Positions 15,437-22,706 of a DNA stretch of 64,000 nucleotides are shown in pieces; position 1 is the stretch's first letter, and every line of letters starts with the position of its first letter. Under the pieces are notes generated by a model. That model worked only from the letters and a program-made list of their open reading frames with translations, did not search any database and had not been told where the DNA came from. The stretch is from positions 62,001 to 126,000 of the forward strand of contig JAGAYN010000023.1 of assembly GCA_017940465.1 (NCBI GenBank). Direction: 5' to 3'. Source of the stretch: Bacteroidales bacterium. GTDB taxonomy: Bacteria; Bacteroidota; Bacteroidia; Bacteroidales; P3. The position numbers and the translations under genes are program-made.

Positions 15437-18400
15437 CTATCGCACGGCCACGATTTTCACCGGCGTGCGGTCGCCGATGCGGACGAAGTATACGCCAGCG
15501 GCGGGCAACGGCAGGGTGAGGGTGGCGGCGGATGCGGTGCCGCTGTAGAGGGAGCGCCCGACGAGGTCGGTGACGGCCACGGCTTCGCCCGCAGTGCCGT
15601 GGAGGGACAGCAGGGTGCCCTGCAGGGCGATCTGGATGCCGTCGGCTTGCAGGTCGGCGATAGACACTTCGGTTTCAAAGTAGGCGGTGTAGGTGGCGTT
15701 GGCGGTGACGGTCACGGAGCGTGGGTTGGCGGTGTTGTTGTCGTTCCAGCGCACGAAGCGGTAGCCGCTGTTGGGGTTGGCGGTGAGGGTGACGGTGGCG
15801 CCCTCGACATAGGTGCCGCCGCCGAGGACGGTGCCCATGGCGGGGTCGGCGCTGGTGACGGTGAGGGTGTATTGCGTGGGTGGGATGGCCTCGAAGTAGG
15901 CGGTGTAGGTGGCGTTGGCGGTAACGGTCACGGTGCGTGGGTTGGCGGTGTTGTTGTCGTTCCAGCGCACGAAGCGGTAGCCGCTGCCTGGGGTGGCGGT
16001 GAGGGTGGCGGAGGAACCCTCGACGTAGGTGCCGCCACCGCTGACAGTGCCCATGGAGGGGTTGGCGCTGGTGACGGTGAGGGTGTACTGCGTGGGGGCG
16101 GGCGGGGCGGTGTAGGTGGAGATGGTTACGTCGTCAATCAGCAGGTAGGAGCCTCCCAGGGTCATGTAGACAAAGGCCACCAGTACGGTGTCGCCCTGGG
16201 CGACGGTGAAGTTGTAGGAGCGGTCCTGCCACTGAGTGCTGTTGATGGAGTCGAGGAGGTAGGGGGTGGTGGATCCGTCGGGCAGGAGGGCATAGTAGAG
16301 CATCTGGGCCTGGTAGCAGCGGACTTTCCATGAGACGGTATAGGTGCCGGGAGCGAGGATGGCAGGGGAGATGAGGTAGTCGTTGTTGTAGTTGGTGGAG
16401 CGTGTGTTGCTGATGCCGGCGCAGGCACTGTTGTCCACTCCCACGGAGTTGAAGAAGAACCAGGCGTTGTTGCCGTCGTTGGTGGCATCGTTGTCGGGGT
16501 CGTAGATATCCCAGCAGTTGATGTTGCCGTCGAAGTTCTCGGTGTAGGGGAATGAGGTGATGACGCAGGTGTTGGTGTCGAGTGGGCCGGGGGTGGGGTC
16601 TGGGTTGGGATTGGCGGACTGTATGGCGCCTGCGGCGTTGATTTTACCCCATCCGTAGAGGTTGCTGCCGCTGGCGGGTATGGAGCCTGTGTGGCTGTCG
16701 CTGAGGGCTGTGGAGTGGGCCAGTGCCTTCACTGCGGTGTGGGAGAGGGTGGGGTCGTGCTGCAGCCACAGGGCCACCACGCCGGTGACGAAGGGCGAGG
16801 CCATGGAGGTGCCTTGCATGGCGGCGTAGTGCTCGGTGACACCGCCAATGGTGGTGCTGGCGAAGCCGAAGGGGGTGCCGTTATAGTAGGCGGTGTTGAA
16901 GCGGTTCACGGGGGCAACAATGTACTCGCCAGGCGCAATGACGTCGGGTTTGGTACGTCCGTCGAGGGTGGGTCCGTGCGATGAGAACTCGCTCAGGGCG
17001 CCCACAGTATGGTTTATGGTGTAGTGGTAGCTGTTGGCGGCAGTCCATTCATTGCGGGTGACGTAGGAGCCTACGGAAAGCATGGAGTTGCCGGAGCCGC
17101 CCAGCTCGCCGACGGTATAGTCGGTGTTGCCCGGGGTGACTGCGGTGAAGTTGCAGTTGATGAAGCTGGTACCATCGTTGGTTGTCCAGGCATGCAGCGT
17201 CTGTGCCTCGGTGCTCTTCACTACCAGGATTACGCGGTAGACACTACTGTAGTTCTGCAGGGCGTCGGCATCGATAGAGAAGGAGATGTTCTGGCGGTTG
17301 TTGTAGGGGTCGGTGCCGCTTTGATAGACCATGAATGCCACGGCGCCGGCCAGCGTATCGCTGTCGTAGCTGTTGGCGTTGGAGAGGTAGAAGTAGGAAC
17401 TGGCGGCGAATGTGCCGTCGGAGGTGTCGATGATGGAAAGGCCGGCCATGTAGTTCTTGCCGGGTTCGCCCCAGATGTCGATGATGGTGGAACCGTAGTT
17501 GCTTCCGCCGAAGTCGAGGATGCTGTAGAGGAGGGTGTCGGTGGCGGTGAAGGTCTTCTGCAGATGCAGGCGGCTGTCGCCCTCGTTGCCGGCGGCGCCG
17601 ACGAGCACCACGCCCTGTGTCCCTGCGAGCAGCGTGTCGCAATAGCGGTCGAATTCCGAGGTGCCGTCATGGGGTCCAGCGTGGCTGCCGAGGCTCATGT
17701 TGATGACGCAGGGCTTGTTGACCGACTGGGCGTAGTCCATAATATATTGTATGCCGTCGAACACACCAGCGTCAGTCATGGTGGTGGCCACCAGGACGAT
17801 GTCGGCGGCTGGGGCGACACCGCGGTAGACTTTGGCCGTGGCGTTGCTTCCGCCGCAACCGGCGGCGATGCCGGCCACGTGGGTGCCGTGGGTTTCGTCG
17901 GTGGCGTCGGTCTGGGCGGCAATGATGGCGGAGGCGGTGGTGTACTCGGCCCCGTAGTTGTAGCCCGACGGGGCGGTGCCGCTGGAGGTCCTCTGGTTCC
18001 ACACCCGCTTCACCCGCAGGGTGGTGCCGGTGCTGTCGTAGAAAGCGGTGTGGGCGTACTCGAATCCGGCATCGATGATGCCTACCACCACACCGGAGCC
18101 GTCGTAGCGCTGGCTGTAGCCGGTGCCTGCGTAGAGGGCGTTCACGCCGGTGGCGGTACGGGCGAGGTCCATCGTCGGACGCACGGTCACGCCAATGTCT
18201 ATCGTGCTGCACACTCCCGACGTGGCAAGGGCCACGAAGCGGTCTATCGGCACCAGCACGGTGTGCATGCCGCCCAGGGTGCGCTTCACCTCCACGCCGT
18301 AGGCTTTCAGCAGGGAGGCATCGGTTCCAGAGGCCAGCTGCACATAGGCGTTCACGGCAGGGCCATGGGCGGTGCTGACCAGGTTGTAGCGGCGCGCCAA

Positions 18401-18598
18401 CTCGCTGGTGCTCAGGTTGCCCTTCGTGAGGTCGAGCAGGAGGAAAGCACTTGTGGCGCTCAGGCCGTTGGCTTGGCCCTGTGTCTCGACAGGGGCTACC
18501 TGCATGGGCAGGGGCTGCAGGGTCCTGCCCTGTGCCATAGCCATCGCCGACAGGGTCAGCAAGGCTGTCAAAAGGATAGACTTCTTCATGTGTATCAT
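15437..18598 (-). CDS. Secreted S8 (subtilisin-like) protease with adhesin-type domain, InlB-like repeats and T9SS-type C-terminus
   Basis: 1053 residues. A signal peptide ('MKKSILLTALLTLSAMAMA', from the internal ATG three codons in) precedes a propeptide-like segment (about residues 45-140). The catalytic triad is visible: Asp176 in 'VVVGIIDAGFE', His237 in 'ETHGTHVAG' and Ser598 in 'MQGTSMASPFVTG'. After a proline-rich hinge ('PNPDPTPGP') comes a cleaved-adhesin/jelly-roll-like domain ('NFDGNINCWDIYDPDND'). Two nearly identical divergent InlB-type repeats follow ('YTLTVTSANPSMGTVSGGG' and 'YTLTVTSADPAMGTVLGGG', each ending 'ATYTAYFE'). The C-terminus ('GVYFVRIGDRTPVKIVAVR') looks like a type IX secretion sorting domain. 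So it is probably exported through T9SS and kept on or released from the surface. The gene immediately upstream encodes a propeptide-like protein. Confidence 0.93.
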   Translation of the reverse strand: MIHMKKSILLTALLTLSAMAMAQGRTLQPLPMQVAPVETQGQANGLSATSAFLLLDLTKGNLSTSELARRYNLVSTAHGPAVNAYVQLASGTDASLLKAYGVEVKRTLGGMHTVLVPIDRFVALATSGVCSTIDIGVTVRPTMDLARTATGVNALYAGTGYSQRYDGSGVVVGIIDAGFEYAHTAFYDSTGTTLRVKRVWNQRTSSGTAPSGYNYGAEYTTASAIIAAQTDATDETHGTHVAGIAAGCGGSNATAKVYRGVAPAADIVLVATTMTDAGVFDGIQYIMDYAQSVNKPCVINMSLGSHAGPHDGTSEFDRYCDTLLAGTQGVVLVGAAGNEGDSRLHLQKTFTATDTLLYSILDFGGSNYGSTIIDIWGEPGKNYMAGLSIIDTSDGTFAASSYFYLSNANSYDSDTLAGAVAFMVYQSGTDPYNNRQNISFSIDADALQNYSSVYRVILVVKSTEAQTLHAWTTNDGTSFINCNFTAVTPGNTDYTVGELGGSGNSMLSVGSYVTRNEWTAANSYHYTINHTVGALSEFSSHGPTLDGRTKPDVIAPGEYIVAPVNRFNTAYYNGTPFGFASTTIGGVTEHYAAMQGTSMASPFVTGVVALWLQHDPTLSHTAVKALAHSTALSDSHTGSIPASGSNLYGWGKINAAGAIQSANPNPDPTPGPLDTNTCVITSFPYTENFDGNINCWDIYDPDNDATNDGNNAWFFFNSVGVDNSACAGISNTRSTNYNNDYLISPAILAPGTYTVSWKVRCYQAQMLYYALLPDGSTTPYLLDSINSTQWQDRSYNFTVAQGDTVLVAFVYMTLGGSYLLIDDVTISTYTAPPAPTQYTLTVTSANPSMGTVSGGGTYVEGSSATLTATPGSGYRFVRWNDNNTANPRTVTVTANATYTAYFEAIPPTQYTLTVTSADPAMGTVLGGGTYVEGATVTLTANPNSGYRFVRWNDNNTANPRSVTVTANATYTAYFETEVSIADLQADGIQIALQGTLLSLHGTAGEAVAVTDLVGRSLYSGTASAATLTLPLPAAGVYFVRIGDRTPVKIVAVR

Positions 18599-18600
18599 TG

Positions 18601-19047
18601 TTATTGTTTATGTTCTACGGGAAAAGAGATGTGTATCACTTCGGCCACGCCGGAGTCGATGAGTGCGGCCAGCCGTTTGGTCGGGATGAGCACTGAGAAG
18701 GAGTTGCCCACGGTGTGGACGATCTTCACCTTGTAGGGAGAGAGGTCTTTTGTGCTATGCCCTTCGGGGAGTTCCAGCAGGGCTTGCACATAGTAGCGGC
18801 AGCCCTTGCGCTGCAGGGCGTAGTGCTCGATGAGGTCGCTGTCGCTGCGCTTCACGTCGCGCCCCAGGCGGTCCAGGGCGACGCGCAGCATGGCGGCGGC
18901 GGGGGAGAGGTAGGCTGTGGGGGAGGCGGTGGTGGCGACAGGGGCCACCGGCATGTCCGGCCGAGGCCCCAGTTCTTTCTGTGCCGTGGCGGTCAATGTG
19001 CCGGCCACGAGGAGGGCCAGCAGCAGGAGGGGTTTGCGTGTGCTCAT
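18601..19047 (-). CDS. Stand-alone propeptide-like secreted protein next to S8 protease
   Basis: 148 residues from ATG 19047 ('MSTRKPLLLLALLVAGTLTATAQ', a clear signal peptide). The mature part aligns by eye with residues about 45-137 of the downstream protease. 'IEHYALQRKGCRYYVQALLEL' parallels 'ARRYNLVSTAHGPAVNAYVQL' in the protease propeptide, and 'YKVKIVHTVGNSFSVLIPTKRLAALIDSGV' corresponds in pieces to 'YGVEVKRTLGGMHTVLVPIDRFVALATSGV'. There is no protease domain. The gene overlaps the NUDIX gene (ATGA) and stops 2 nt before the protease start, so the two are co-translated. The simplest reading is a separate chaperone or inhibitor of the protease derived from its propeptide; this is inference. 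Confidence 0.75.
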   Translation of the reverse strand: MSTRKPLLLLALLVAGTLTATAQKELGPRPDMPVAPVATTASPTAYLSPAAAMLRVALDRLGRDVKRSDSDLIEHYALQRKGCRYYVQALLELPEGHSTKDLSPYKVKIVHTVGNSFSVLIPTKRLAALIDSGVAEVIHISFPVEHKQ

Positions 19048-19529
19048 GTTGTGAAAGGGATCATGGGGTGGCCGTCCAGTTTGGCGGAGGCCATCTCGTC
19101 GTTTTTGTAGACCAGTTTCATGGAGAAGAAGGATTGCCGCTCGTCCATCAGCAGGCGGAGGAAGAGTTTGTCGCCCTCCCAGAGTGGGAGGCTCATGAGG
19201 TCGTTTTTGTCCACCCAGGCCAGCACGCCCTCGTTGCAGTCGGATGCCAGGGTGCCGTCCCAGCGGTCGGCGGTGAAGAGGTGCATGTATTCGTTGTCCC
19301 AGGTGTCGGAGATGAAGGTGACGATGCCGCGGTAGCGCCAGCGGGACACCCGGAGGCCTGTCTCTTCCTCCACCTCGCGCAGCATGCACTCGTCGGGGCT
19401 TTCGTCGGCCTCGCATTTGCCGCCCACGCCTATCCACTTGCCGTGGCTGGCGTCGTGGGCTTTCTTCACGCGGTGCAGCATCAGGTAGCGGCTACCGTCG
19501 TCGAGGTAGCAGAGGGTGGTCTGTTTCAT
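19044..19529 (-). CDS. NUDIX hydrolase (MutT/8-oxo-dGTPase-like)
   Basis: 161 residues. The NUDIX box is complete: 'GGKCEADESPDECMLREVEEETG' shown here by its key residues G37, E42, R50-E51, E53-E54, E55 and G57. The N-terminus 'TTLCYLDDGSRYLMLHRVKK' and the downstream 'HLFTADRWDG' fit the MTH1-like subgroup that sanitises oxidised purine nucleotides. It is the first gene of the short run NUDIX - propeptide-like - S8 protease; the functional link is not obvious and may only be co-transcription. Confidence 0.9.
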   Translation of the reverse strand: MKQTTLCYLDDGSRYLMLHRVKKAHDASHGKWIGVGGKCEADESPDECMLREVEEETGLRVSRWRYRGIVTFISDTWDNEYMHLFTADRWDGTLASDCNEGVLAWVDKNDLMSLPLWEGDKLFLRLLMDERQSFFSMKLVYKNDEMASAKLDGHPMIPFTT

Positions 19530-19536
19530 GGTTTAT

Positions 19537-19561
19537 AAAAAAAGCCGCTGTTGCAGCGGCC
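19537..19561 (-). terminator. Rho-independent terminator of the small basic protein gene
   Basis: On the minus strand GCCGCTG / CAGCGGC with loop CAA, followed by seven T; located 22 nt after the stop of the 45-codon gene and just upstream of the NUDIX start. Confidence 0.85.
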
Positions 19562-19582
19562 TTCTCCCTGTGTGGAAATACT

Positions 19583-19720
19583 TCAGTCCTCGGCGTTGAT
19601 GATGGCTTTGTGCACTGCATTCCAACCGGCGGAGGTGATGCCCCAGTTGTTGGTGGAGTTCTTGTTGCCGGTCACGCGGACTTTTCTTCTCTTCACTTTT
19701 TTGTTAGCATTGATACCCAT
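19583..19720 (-). CDS. Small basic protein, 45 residues, unknown function
   Basis: ATG at 19720, stop at 19583-19585. The N-terminal part is strongly basic ('MGINANKKVKRRKVRVTGNK'), followed by an asparagine- and tryptophan-containing half ('STNNWGITSAGWNAVHKA') and an acidic end. The gene has its own promoter (TTTG-N20-TATCTTTG, 19797-19828) and its own terminator (19537-19561), so it is a stand-alone transcription unit. I do not recognise the family. The charge pattern would fit a nucleic-acid-binding or ribosome-associated protein, but nothing proves it. Confidence 0.7.
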   Translation of the reverse strand: MGINANKKVKRRKVRVTGNKNSTNNWGITSAGWNAVHKAIINAED

Positions 19721-19796
19721 GGTGTATACTTTTTTATTTGTTTATATCCTTGATTGTCAGTTTGTAATTACAATGTCGTGCATTGTAAATGTCCTG

Positions 19797-19828
19797 CAAA
19801 GATACTAACAATTTCCAAACTGCGCAAA
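19797..19828 (-). promoter_or_regulatory. Promoter of the 45-residue protein gene
   Basis: Minus strand TATCTTTG (complement of 19797-19804) with TTTG (complement of 19825-19828) 20 nt upstream. The start codon is about 75 nt downstream of the box. Confidence 0.8.
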
Positions 19829-19840
19829 TTTTTTTCATTT

Positions 19841-20662
19841 TCAGAATCTTCCGGAGGCGCCTCCGCCGCCGAAACCTCCTCCACCGAAGCCTCCGAAGCC
19901 GCCTCCACCGAAGCCTCCGCCCATGCCGCCGCTGCCCCACATGCCGGGGAAGCCGCCGATGTAGATGCCGCCCCCGCCGCGGCGGTTGTTGTTGTTGTTG
20001 AACTGGTCGGGGTGTTTCTTGGCGTAGCGGCGGATGAGGATGATGGCTATGGCCATGAGGGACAGCGTGATGAGCATGCCGGTGAGGGCGTCGCGTTGTC
20101 CGTCGCGGCGGTACTGCGCGTAGCTGTATTCGCCCCGCACGACGGGTTCAATCACGTCCAGCGCCTGGGTCAGGGCGCGGTAGTAGTCGCCGTCGCCGAG
20201 TGCGGGCAGCATCTGCTCGTCGATGATGTGCCGGCAGAAGATGTCGGGCAGGGCACCTTCGAGGCCGTAGCCGGTGGCGATGGCCACGGCTCCCCAGTTC
20301 TCCTCGACGGTTTTGCTCTTGATGAGGATGACCAGGCCGTTGTCGAATTCATTCCGTCCCACGCCCCATGCCTGTCCGATGCGCTGCGCCACGGCGTTCT
20401 CGTCGTCGCCGTGCAGGGTGGGGGTGATGACGATGGCTATCTGGTTGGAAGTGCTGTCGTCGAGGGCCACCAGTCGGCTCTCCAACACCTCGCGCTGGTT
20501 AGGTGTGAGAATGGCGGAGTAGTCGTTCACCAGCCGGGAGGGCTTCTCCGGCGTCCACTGCGCCTGCACGGCCAGCGGCAGTAGCAGCAGGGCCAGCAGC
20601 AGGAGGCGGATGCTGCCGGGCCGATGGGTTTGGGCGGGCGTATGGTTTGTGTCCGGCGTCAT
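19841..20662 (-). CDS. TPM-domain (YgcG-like) membrane protein
   Basis: 273 residues. N-terminal signal or anchor segment ('IRLLLLALLLLPLAVQAQ'), then a TPM domain starting 'LVNDYSAILTPNQREVLESRL' and containing 'NQIAIVITPTLHG', 'GVGRNEFDNGLVILI' and 'ATGYGLEGALPD'. A transmembrane helix ('ALTGMLITLSLMAIAIILIRRY', about residues 190-212) follows, and the C-terminal tail is almost only glycine with phenylalanine ('GGFGGGGFGGFGGGGFGGGG'). This layout matches YgcG-type proteins that are usually next to LemA, as here. Cellular role is poorly defined, possibly in envelope stress or repair. Confidence 0.9.
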   Translation of the reverse strand: MTPDTNHTPAQTHRPGSIRLLLLALLLLPLAVQAQWTPEKPSRLVNDYSAILTPNQREVLESRLVALDDSTSNQIAIVITPTLHGDDENAVAQRIGQAWGVGRNEFDNGLVILIKSKTVEENWGAVAIATGYGLEGALPDIFCRHIIDEQMLPALGDGDYYRALTQALDVIEPVVRGEYSYAQYRRDGQRDALTGMLITLSLMAIAIILIRRYAKKHPDQFNNNNNRRGGGGIYIGGFPGMWGSGGMGGGFGGGGFGGFGGGGFGGGGASGRF

Positions 20663-20672
20663 GGCAGGGGGG

Positions 20673-21266
20673 TCAGAAGTCGAACTTCACCTCCACCGGT
20701 TCGGCGGCCTCGGCCGGGGCGGTGAAGTAGCCTTTCTTCTGGAAGCCGAGCATGCCGGCGATGAGGCTGGCGGGGAAGCGGCGCAGCTTGGTGTTGTAGG
20801 CCTGCACGGCCTCATTGAACTTGCCGCGCTCCACGGCGATGCGGTTCTCGGTGCCTTCGAGCTGGGTCTGGAGGTCGCGGAAGCCTGCGGTGGCGGTCAG
20901 TTCGGGGTAGCGCTCGACGGTCACCTTGATGGTGTTGGCCACCGCCTTGGAGAGTTTGTCCTGCGCCTGCTGGTAGGCTTTGATCTGCTCTTCGCTGAGG
21001 GTGGAGGGGTCCACGGTGGTGTTCTCCACGCCGGCGCGGGCGTTGGTCACCTCGGTCAGCACACTCTTCTCGTAGTTGGCGGCTCCCTGCACGGTGTTCA
21101 CCAGCTGCGGGATGAGGTCCATGCGGCGTTTGTAGACGTTCTCCACCTGGCTCCAGGCCTTGCTGACGTTCTCCTCTTCGGTGACGAGTTTGTTGTTCAC
21201 TCCCACGCCCCACAGCACGATGACTGCCAGCGCGGCCACAATGGCGATAATGGTTCCTTTTTTCAT
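20673..21266 (-). CDS. LemA family protein
   Basis: Start at ATG 21266 ('MKKGTIIAIVAALAVIVLWG'): 197 residues with one N-terminal transmembrane segment and the long helical LemA fold. Family landmarks: 'NVSKAWSQVENVYKRRMDLIPQLVNTVQG', here cited in pieces, and 'RFPASLIAGMLGFQKKGYF' near the C-terminus. The longer in-frame extension upstream of 21266 is not used because it lacks LemA character. The TPM gene follows after 10 nt, so both form one operon. Confidence 0.93.
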   Translation of the reverse strand: MKKGTIIAIVAALAVIVLWGVGVNNKLVTEEENVSKAWSQVENVYKRRMDLIPQLVNTVQGAANYEKSVLTEVTNARAGVENTTVDPSTLSEEQIKAYQQAQDKLSKAVANTIKVTVERYPELTATAGFRDLQTQLEGTENRIAVERGKFNEAVQAYNTKLRRFPASLIAGMLGFQKKGYFTAPAEAAEPVEVKFDF

Positions 21267-21487
21267 CTTGATTGTTTTATAGGTATGTTGTTCTGTGATT
21301 GAATCTCTGTCTTCTTGTACCAATCCCATAGCGCGTTGGCGGCCTCGGGGTGCAGCCTGCTGTATTCTCTGACGATGCCTTGTGCGATTATATGCATATC
21401 GTCTATCTAACGTGCCTGAGGGTAAAATATTTTGTGCGGGGGTGATATTTTTTTGTGTTCGGGGGTGGGGGTGGGGTGGGGATTGTG

Positions 21488-21541
21488 TATCTTTGCAGGC
21501 GGAAGTATGCTCCGGACTTCGGTTTGCCGGGGGCTTTTTAA
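21488..21541 (+). promoter_or_regulatory. TATCTTTG box followed by a bulged terminator-like hairpin
   Basis: TATCTTTG at 21488-21495; no TTTG at the usual distance. About 15-45 nt downstream GCTCCGG can pair with CCGGGGGC (one G-T pair and one bulge), followed by five T. It could be an early terminator or attenuator of a short transcript. Confidence 0.4.
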
Positions 21542-21561
21542 TCATGTGGCTCATATCCGGT

Positions 21562-21646
21562 CATATCGGTTCTCAGTCGAAGTAAATACCTATGGGATAC
21601 CTACCGGATACCTATGGGATGCCTGGTGGGTCCCCGACGGGTGCGG
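21562..21646 (+). repeat. Dispersed repeat, copy 1
   Basis: Begins CATATCGGTTCTCAGTCGAA and continues with three tandem TACCTA units separated by GGGA or CCGGA. Nearly identical to 42311-42380 and to the complement of 55810-55870. Copies 1 and 2 also share GGGTCCCC shortly after the units. Confidence 0.88.
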
Positions 21647-21755
21647 AGGGGTATGGAGACGGGTGGCTGGAGGACTATGGTCTGATAGACAGCTTTTTAG
21701 ACGGGATATGCGGTTGCGGAGGAGAATTTTTGGGTGCTGTTCTTGGGAATTTGTG

Positions 21756-21763
21756 TATATTTG
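21756..21763 (+). promoter_or_regulatory. Promoter -7 box of the methyltransferase gene
   Basis: TATATTTG, 48 nt before the ATG at 21812. The upstream TTTG at 21729 is 23 nt away, a little long. Confidence 0.6.
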
Positions 21764-21811
21764 CAGCGCGTTCGCCGCCGGGACGACGGCGGTGGGCGTT
21801 GATATAACGCT

Positions 21812-22699
21812 ATGGTTATGAACGATATGAAAGACTGGTTGCTGGATATTCTGCGCGACCCGGAGACGGGTGGGCGACTTGTTTACGACCCATCGGCGGG
21901 CCGCCTGGCTTCGCCGACGGAGGAGTTCGCGGTGGAGGAGGGCGTGCCTTCCTTTGTGAAGGCCGAGCCTTCGGGAGAGGGTTTCGACTATGCGGCGCAC
22001 TATACGGCCGACGCCGAGCAGTTTGACTACTTCGTGGAGGACTTCGACCCGCTGACCGCCGTCCATCTGGGCATGCTCCGCGAGACGGTGCTGCGCACGG
22101 TGCCGCGCGGAGCGGGCCTGCTGTTGGACGTGGGTTGCGGCAGCGCTTTCGTGGCGGGCCGCATGTGTCCGCAGGGGGCGCGCGTGGTGTCGCTGGACAT
22201 TGCGCGGGCCAATCCCCGCAAGGCGCTGGCGAAGTACCCCTATGAGAACCATGCGGGTGTGGTGGCCGACGCCTACCGCCTGCCTTTTGCCGACGGCACG
22301 TTCGACTGCATCGTGGCGTCGGAGATTATCGAGCACACGGTGGATCCGCAGGGGTTCTTGGCGTCGTTGCTGTCGAAGCTCAAGCCCGGCGGCACCCTGG
22401 TGGTCTCCACTCCCTACAAGGAGAAGATTGTCTACTCGCTCTGTATCCACTGCAACCGCAAGACCCCCCTCAACGCACACCTGCATTCCTTCGACGAGGG
22501 CCGGATGCGACGCATGGCATCGGCGGTGGGTGCCGAGGTGGAGGGGCTGAGGCTGGTGGGGAACAAGCTGTTGCTGCGCACCCATTTGTCGCGCCTGGCG
22601 GCACGGATGGGCTACGGGGTGTGGAGGTGTTGCGACGGGACGGCCAACCGCGTGGTGCGCAAGGCCGAGCATTTCGTCGTCGCGTTCCGCAGGCGTTAG
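21812..22699 (+). CDS. Class I SAM-dependent methyltransferase with Trm112-like N-terminus
   Basis: 295 residues. The first 55 residues ('LLDILRDPETGGRLVYD', 'EFAVEEGVPSF') resemble a Trm112-like leader without the zinc cysteines. The Rossmann domain follows: motif I 'LLLDVGCGSAFVAG' near residue 109, acidic residue in 'VVSLDIA', 'GVVADAYRLPFADGTFDCIVASEIIEH' in pieces, and 'LLSKLKPGGTLVVSTP'. This is the UbiE/Methyltransf_11 type; substrate unknown. It is a single-gene unit convergent with the TonB-dependent receptor gene, the stops being only 7 nt apart. Confidence 0.88.
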   Translation: MVMNDMKDWLLDILRDPETGGRLVYDPSAGRLASPTEEFAVEEGVPSFVKAEPSGEGFDYAAHYTADAEQFDYFVEDFDPLTAVHLGMLRETVLRTVPRGAGLLLDVGCGSAFVAGRMCPQGARVVSLDIARANPRKALAKYPYENHAGVVADAYRLPFADGTFDCIVASEIIEHTVDPQGFLASLLSKLKPGGTLVVSTPYKEKIVYSLCIHCNRKTPLNAHLHSFDEGRMRRMASAVGAEVEGLRLVGNKLLLRTHLSRLAARMGYGVWRCCDGTANRVVRKAEHFVVAFRRR

Positions 22700-22706
22700 C
22701 CGCGGG

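Larger units (their letters stand above)
21267..21811. other. Regulatory region between LemA and the methyltransferase gene
   Basis: 545 nt without a gene. It holds a TAnnTTTG box at 21488 followed by a terminator-like hairpin at about 21509-21541, a copy of the dispersed repeat (21562-21646), and a second TAnnTTTG box at 21756 that precedes the methyltransferase. Confidence 0.7.

Noticed and set aside
15150-16333. Overlapping plus-strand frames between the orphan promoter and the S8 protease
   Set aside because: They run through the terminator hairpin at 15381 and into the antisense of the protease; glycine- and valine-rich without domains.
17009-18736. 575-codon plus-strand open frame opposite the S8 protease
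   Set aside because: Antisense of a gene with a complete catalytic triad; composition-driven.
21592-22672. 360-codon minus-strand frame opposite the methyltransferase
   Set aside because: Its 5' part covers real methyltransferase motifs in antisense and its 3' part is the dispersed repeat; not coding.
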